From: Acidobacteriota bacterium
Lineage (GTDB): Bacteria; Acidobacteriota; Blastocatellia; Pyrinomonadales; Pyrinomonadaceae
Length of the DNA stretch: 64,000 bases
Direction: 5' to 3'
NCBI GenBank assembly: GCA_003223935.1
Contig: QHXQ01000018.1
Span: 62,001 to 126,000, forward strand
Part shown: positions 61,776 through 64,000 of the stretch, one piece after another
How the letters are laid out: every line of letters starts with the position of its first letter
Position numbering within the stretch: the stretch's first letter is position 1
The notes under the pieces: model-generated
Told to the model about the DNA's origin: nothing
Seen by the model: the letters and a program-made list of their open reading frames with translations, nothing else
The model's database searches: none
Position numbers and translations under genes: made by a program

Positions 61776-62303
61776 ATGAAAGCAACCGAAGCCCAAGCGC
61801 CGCAGCCTGACGTAATCGAGCGCGAAGCTGCGCGCAAAGTAGCGCGCGAGTTCGCACAGGAATGCGCCCAGATTGACGGGCGCATTAACGCGCTCGCCGT
61901 CGAAGCCGGAAGCACAGGCGACGAAGCGCGCAGCCGCGAACTGCTCGCCGAGCGCGACGCGCTTATCAAACGCAAAGAGGTGCTGCCCTATTTGCTGCGC
62001 GGTGCGCGTGTGCGTTGCCTGCAACCGCTTGCAGATGATCTCCAAGCGCAGGCAGACGCGGCCGGCGCAGCAATTCCCGAAGCGGAGGCGGAAGTGACGG
62101 CCGCGACCACAGAGTTCGATGTGGCGGCGGCTACGTTTGAGCGCGCAGCCGAGCGGCTGAAAGCGGCCGAGCGCGAACGCGACAGGTTGACCGCAGAGCA
62201 CTACCGCGTGACGGGAGAGGCTACCAACTTCGCGTTTGACTTGCACCGGCTCGCGCAAGGGATCGAGTTGATGAAGCCTGATCGCTTCGCCGGGCTTTGC
62301 TAA
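61776..62303 (+). CDS. Coiled-coil hypothetical protein (phage region)
   Basis: 175 residues, rich in Ala, Glu and Arg, with long coiled-coil stretches (EAAGTGD-like heptads, AATFERAAERLKAAERERDRLTAEHYRV). No enzymatic motif. In a phage morphogenesis cluster a scaffold-like or tail-associated role would be possible, but this is speculation. It is followed within 12 bp by another small gene. Confidence 0.6.
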   Translation: MKATEAQAPQPDVIEREAARKVAREFAQECAQIDGRINALAVEAGSTGDEARSRELLAERDALIKRKEVLPYLLRGARVRCLQPLADDLQAQADAAGAAIPEAEAEVTAATTEFDVAAATFERAAERLKAAERERDRLTAEHYRVTGEATNFAFDLHRLAQGIELMKPDRFAGLC

Positions 62304-62315
62304 GGAAGAATCGCT

Positions 62316-62510
62316 ATGAAGTTTTCAGAGTTGTTAAGCCTCCTCGAGTCAGAGGCAAACGGGGCGCAGACCGGCCCCTCGTTCCTCGACTTGGCCGAGC
62401 AGGCGCAAGCGCAACTTGAAGCGGAGATCGCCCGCACTCGGACCGAAATGTTTGCGGCGGTCGCAGAGCACGAACGCTCGTTGCTCGCAGCAGTGCTGCG
62501 CACAAGTTAG
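62316..62510 (+). CDS. Small hypothetical protein (phage region)
   Basis: 64 residues: MKFSELLSLLESEANGAQTG then a helical stretch (LDLAEQAQAQLEAEIARTRTEMFAAVAEHERSLLAAVL). Acidic, probably coiled coil. Tight spacing to its neighbours (12 bp before, 25 bp after) supports a real gene. No family recognised. Confidence 0.55.
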   Translation: MKFSELLSLLESEANGAQTGPSFLDLAEQAQAQLEAEIARTRTEMFAAVAEHERSLLAAVLRTS

Positions 62511-62535
62511 CACTCACACGCCCGCTGCGATCCTC

Positions 62536-62883
62536 ATGTCCCTCAAGTTCAAACTCACAAGCCGACTCAGCCGGCTCGCAAACCAACTGCCGGCAAAAGC
62601 GCGCGAACGCTCGGCGCAAGTGGCCGAAGAGATCGCGGCGCACGCGCGCCAGAATGCGCCGCGCAGAACGGGTCACTTAGCGGACGAGTCGATCCATGTC
62701 GTGCCAGCTGAGAATCCAGATGTGATTCGTGTGGTAGTTTCAACAGCCGACGCAGAGCATGACGAGTATGCGGCCATAGTCGAATATGGCTCGAGCCGAC
62801 AAGCCGCCGAGCCATACCTCACGCCCGCCGTTGAAGCTGTCAAGCCAACCCTACCCAACCATTACAAGAAACTGATCGAATAA
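62536..62883 (+). CDS. HK97 gp10-family phage protein
   Basis: 115 residues from the ATG at 62536. The pattern LANQLPAKARERSAQVAEEIAAHARQNAPRRTGHLADES, then YAAIVEYGSSRQAAEPYLTPAVEAVKP, is that of HK97 gp10-like proteins, which sit at the head-tail interface or act as tail-completion factors. It is followed 12 bp later by the tail chaperone gene. In most phages a major tail protein gene lies between these two, and none is present here. Confidence 0.85.
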   Translation: MSLKFKLTSRLSRLANQLPAKARERSAQVAEEIAAHARQNAPRRTGHLADESIHVVPAENPDVIRVVVSTADAEHDEYAAIVEYGSSRQAAEPYLTPAVEAVKPTLPNHYKKLIE

Positions 62884-62895
62884 AGGAAACCAATC

Positions 62896-63228
62896 ATGCC
62901 GAAACTTTCGGAATTGATGAATGAAGCCGCGCCTGTCAAGTTCACGCATCGCGGGCGCGAGTACAACTTGGAAGCCTACCCCGACCGCGCCACGCGCAAG
63001 CTGAGAGAAGAGAGCGAAGTTAAAGAGCGCACTGACAAAGGCGCAGGCGACGCGCACACGATCATCACGCTCGTTAAGAGTTGGAACATAACGGGCGATG
63101 ATGATGCACCGTTGCCGATCTCGCGCGAAACGATTGACGGCTTATCGGAGGGGCTGAAGGTCGCGCTCGTCGGCGCGATCATGCAAGAGAGCATAAACCC
63201 TTCGAGTGCGGCGAGCGCCGCGAGCTAA
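62896..63228 (+). CDS. Phage tail assembly chaperone (short form, gpG-like)
   Basis: 110 residues with an AAAGGAAA ribosome site. N-terminus MPKLSELMNEAAPVKFTHRGREYNLEAYPDRATRKLREE, then LVKSWNITGDDDAPLPISRETIDGLSEGLKVALVGAIMQ, the pattern of tail assembly chaperones that coat the tape measure protein. The gene sits directly before the tape measure gene, as expected. Near its end is the heptamer A-AAC-CCT (63195-63201) in the correct phase for -1 slippage, giving a longer second product. Confidence 0.8.
   Translation: MPKLSELMNEAAPVKFTHRGREYNLEAYPDRATRKLREESEVKERTDKGAGDAHTIITLVKSWNITGDDDAPLPISRETIDGLSEGLKVALVGAIMQESINPSSAASAAS
63195..63201 (+). promoter_or_regulatory. Programmed -1 ribosomal frameshift site (A-AAC-CCT)
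   Basis: The heptamer follows the X-XXY-YYZ rule, and its phase is right: AAC and CCT are codons of the upstream frame (63196 is a first codon base). After slipping to AAA CCC the ribosome enters the -1 frame, which is open to 63491. The site lies 9 codons before the zero-frame stop. Confidence 0.75.
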
Positions 63229-63491
63229 CCCTGTTCCTTGTCACCAACGGGCGCGCCGACTGCGAGCAGATGGGGCGCTTGCCTGAATGGTACGCGGAAG
63301 CAGATCGCGTCCGCGCGGCTGCCGAATGGTGGCGCGTTTCAACCTTTGAACTGCTCGCACACCCGCAAGCCGACTGGCTCATTCACAAAGCCTTGATCGG
63401 CAAGCACGCCGAACGCGAAGCGACGGCGCAGCGCAAGGCGCTTGACAACGACACGCCCCAAGTTACCCGCCAGATGGGGCGCACGGTCTAA
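63198..63491 (+). CDS. -1 frame extension of the tail assembly chaperone (gpGT-like)
   Basis: After the shift the reading goes on as FECGERRELTLFLVTNGRAD, then CEQMGRLPEWYAEADRVRAAAEWWRV and STFELLAHPQADWLIHKALI, ending at TAA 63489-63491. The extension has no good start of its own upstream; the internal ATG at 63270 would cut it. About 96 residues are added, giving a fusion of roughly 198 residues. The pattern equals lambda gpG/gpGT. The tape measure gene starts 12 bp later. Confidence 0.75.
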   Translation, partial: PFECGERRELTLFLVTNGRADCEQMGRLPEWYAEADRVRAAAEWWRVSTFELLAHPQADWLIHKALIGKHAEREATAQRKALDNDTPQVTRQMGRTV

Positions 63492-63503
63492 CACTCACGC
63501 ATC

Positions 63504-64000
63504 ATGCCCGATAAAGCATTTGAGCTTGTTGGCGATCTCGGCTTAAACGTCGCAGGCGCACAAACCGCGCTCCGGCAATTCGAGCGCGATCTGGATAAGT
63601 CGGCCGCGAAGATGGAGCGCGCCTTTGAAGGCGCGGGGCGCGTTGTCGGGCGCACGGTCTCCGTCATGCTCGGCGATGTTGGCGGCGCGGTCACGGCATT
63701 AACCAACATCACGTCGGGCGCACTCGGCGCGATCCCTGTCGTTGGCGGCGGTCTTAAAGCCGCGTTCGATGAAGCGCAAGGCGCGATGCGCGGCGCGATT
63801 GAAACCGGCTTCGCCTTCAACGACATGATGAAGCGGGAGAGCATAAGTCTCACGCTCATCACTGGCGATGCACACCGCGCAGCCGAAGAATTAACAGCCC
63901 TGCGCCGTATCTCTGCAAACTCAGAGTTTGGCTTGCCTGCGCTGGCGTCGGCCGCACGCGGGCTTGAGCTTATGGGCCTCAAGGCTCAACTGGTCGTGCC
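63504..64000 (+). CDS. Phage tail tape measure protein, N-terminal part (runs off the window)
   Basis: The ATG at 63504 opens a frame that stays open to the window end (about 165 residues). The N-terminus FELVGDLGLNVAGAQTALRQFERDLDKSAAKMERAFEGAG is the usual coiled start of tape measure proteins; hydrophobic Gly-rich helices follow (GAIPVVGGGLKAAFDEAQGAMRGAIETG) and then the TMP-like block AEELTALRRISANSEFGLPALASAARGLELMGL. It sets tail length. It should continue far beyond base 64000. Confidence 0.85.
   Translation, partial: MPDKAFELVGDLGLNVAGAQTALRQFERDLDKSAAKMERAFEGAGRVVGRTVSVMLGDVGGAVTALTNITSGALGAIPVVGGGLKAAFDEAQGAMRGAIETGFAFNDMMKRESISLTLITGDAHRAAEELTALRRISANSEFGLPALASAARGLELMGLKAQLVV

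Noticed and set aside
1..64000. CRISPR arrays, rRNA, tRNA genes, insertion sequences
   Set aside because: I looked for regular spacer repeats, tRNA-like cloverleafs and transposase motifs and saw none that I can support.

Overview
The window reads as a GC-rich chromosomal segment of an Acidobacteriota-type bacterium. No rRNA or tRNA gene is present, so this rests on gene content: a very large Oar-like TonB-dependent receptor with an N-terminal carboxypeptidase-regulatory-like domain, many exported glycosidases and lyases, CHASE2 and FecR signalling, a DUF1111-type di-heme oxidoreductase, and a rod of receiver/LuxR regulators. The class (Blastocatellia-like) is a guess.

Region 1 (1-33.6 kb) is a carbohydrate-utilisation locus. 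The minus strand carries one long co-directional series. It starts with the TonB receptor (29.2 kb) and runs through a GH29 alpha-L-fucosidase, two clan-GH-D alpha-galactosidase-like enzymes, two alginate-lyase-family proteins, a GH105 hydrolase, a sodium:solute symporter, an L-fuconate dehydratase, a signal-less solute-binding protein, an NAD-dependent epimerase/dehydratase, a ribose-type ABC importer, a fumarylacetoacetate-hydrolase-family enzyme, LutABC, a GH3 glycosidase and the start of a GDSL hydrolase. On the plus strand are an SDR that closely resembles HSD17B14-type L-fucose dehydrogenases and a GH28 enzyme, with a LacI-family repressor between them. Together these describe release of L-fucose from a pectin-like or xyloglucan-like glycan, its uptake, non-phosphorylative oxidation to pyruvate plus L-lactate, and oxidation of the lactate by LutABC. 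A lactonase and a 2-keto-3-deoxy-L-fuconate dehydrogenase are not recognisable. A pair of LacI-type palindromes (29.64-29.67 kb) lies between the receptor and the SDR.

Region 2 (33.6-43.7 kb) holds an FmdE-family zinc-ribbon protein, a rhodanese whose catalytic cysteine codon is an in-frame TGA followed by a SECIS-like hairpin (candidate selenoprotein), and a giant cyclic beta-1,2-glucan synthase-like enzyme of about 2960 residues.

Region 3 (43.8-58.8 kb) is signalling: a single-domain receiver, an ECF sigma factor with a 13+13 bp inverted repeat inside its coding region, a di-heme oxidoreductase, a CHASE2 histidine kinase overlapping an NtrC-type regulator, a FecR protein, a phosphoketolase, three further response regulators (one with a truncated receiver fused directly to a LuxR helix-turn-helix) and an MHYT/PAS histidine kinase broken by three frame changes.

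Region 4 (59.4-64 kb) starts with a DUF4282 membrane protein and then enters a plus-strand prophage or phage-like segment: a damaged terminase small subunit, small HTH and unknown proteins, an HK97 gp10-like protein, a tail assembly chaperone with a classical A-AAC-CCT minus-one slippery site and its frameshifted extension, and the start of a tape measure protein that runs off the window. No large terminase, portal, capsid or major tail protein gene is seen there.
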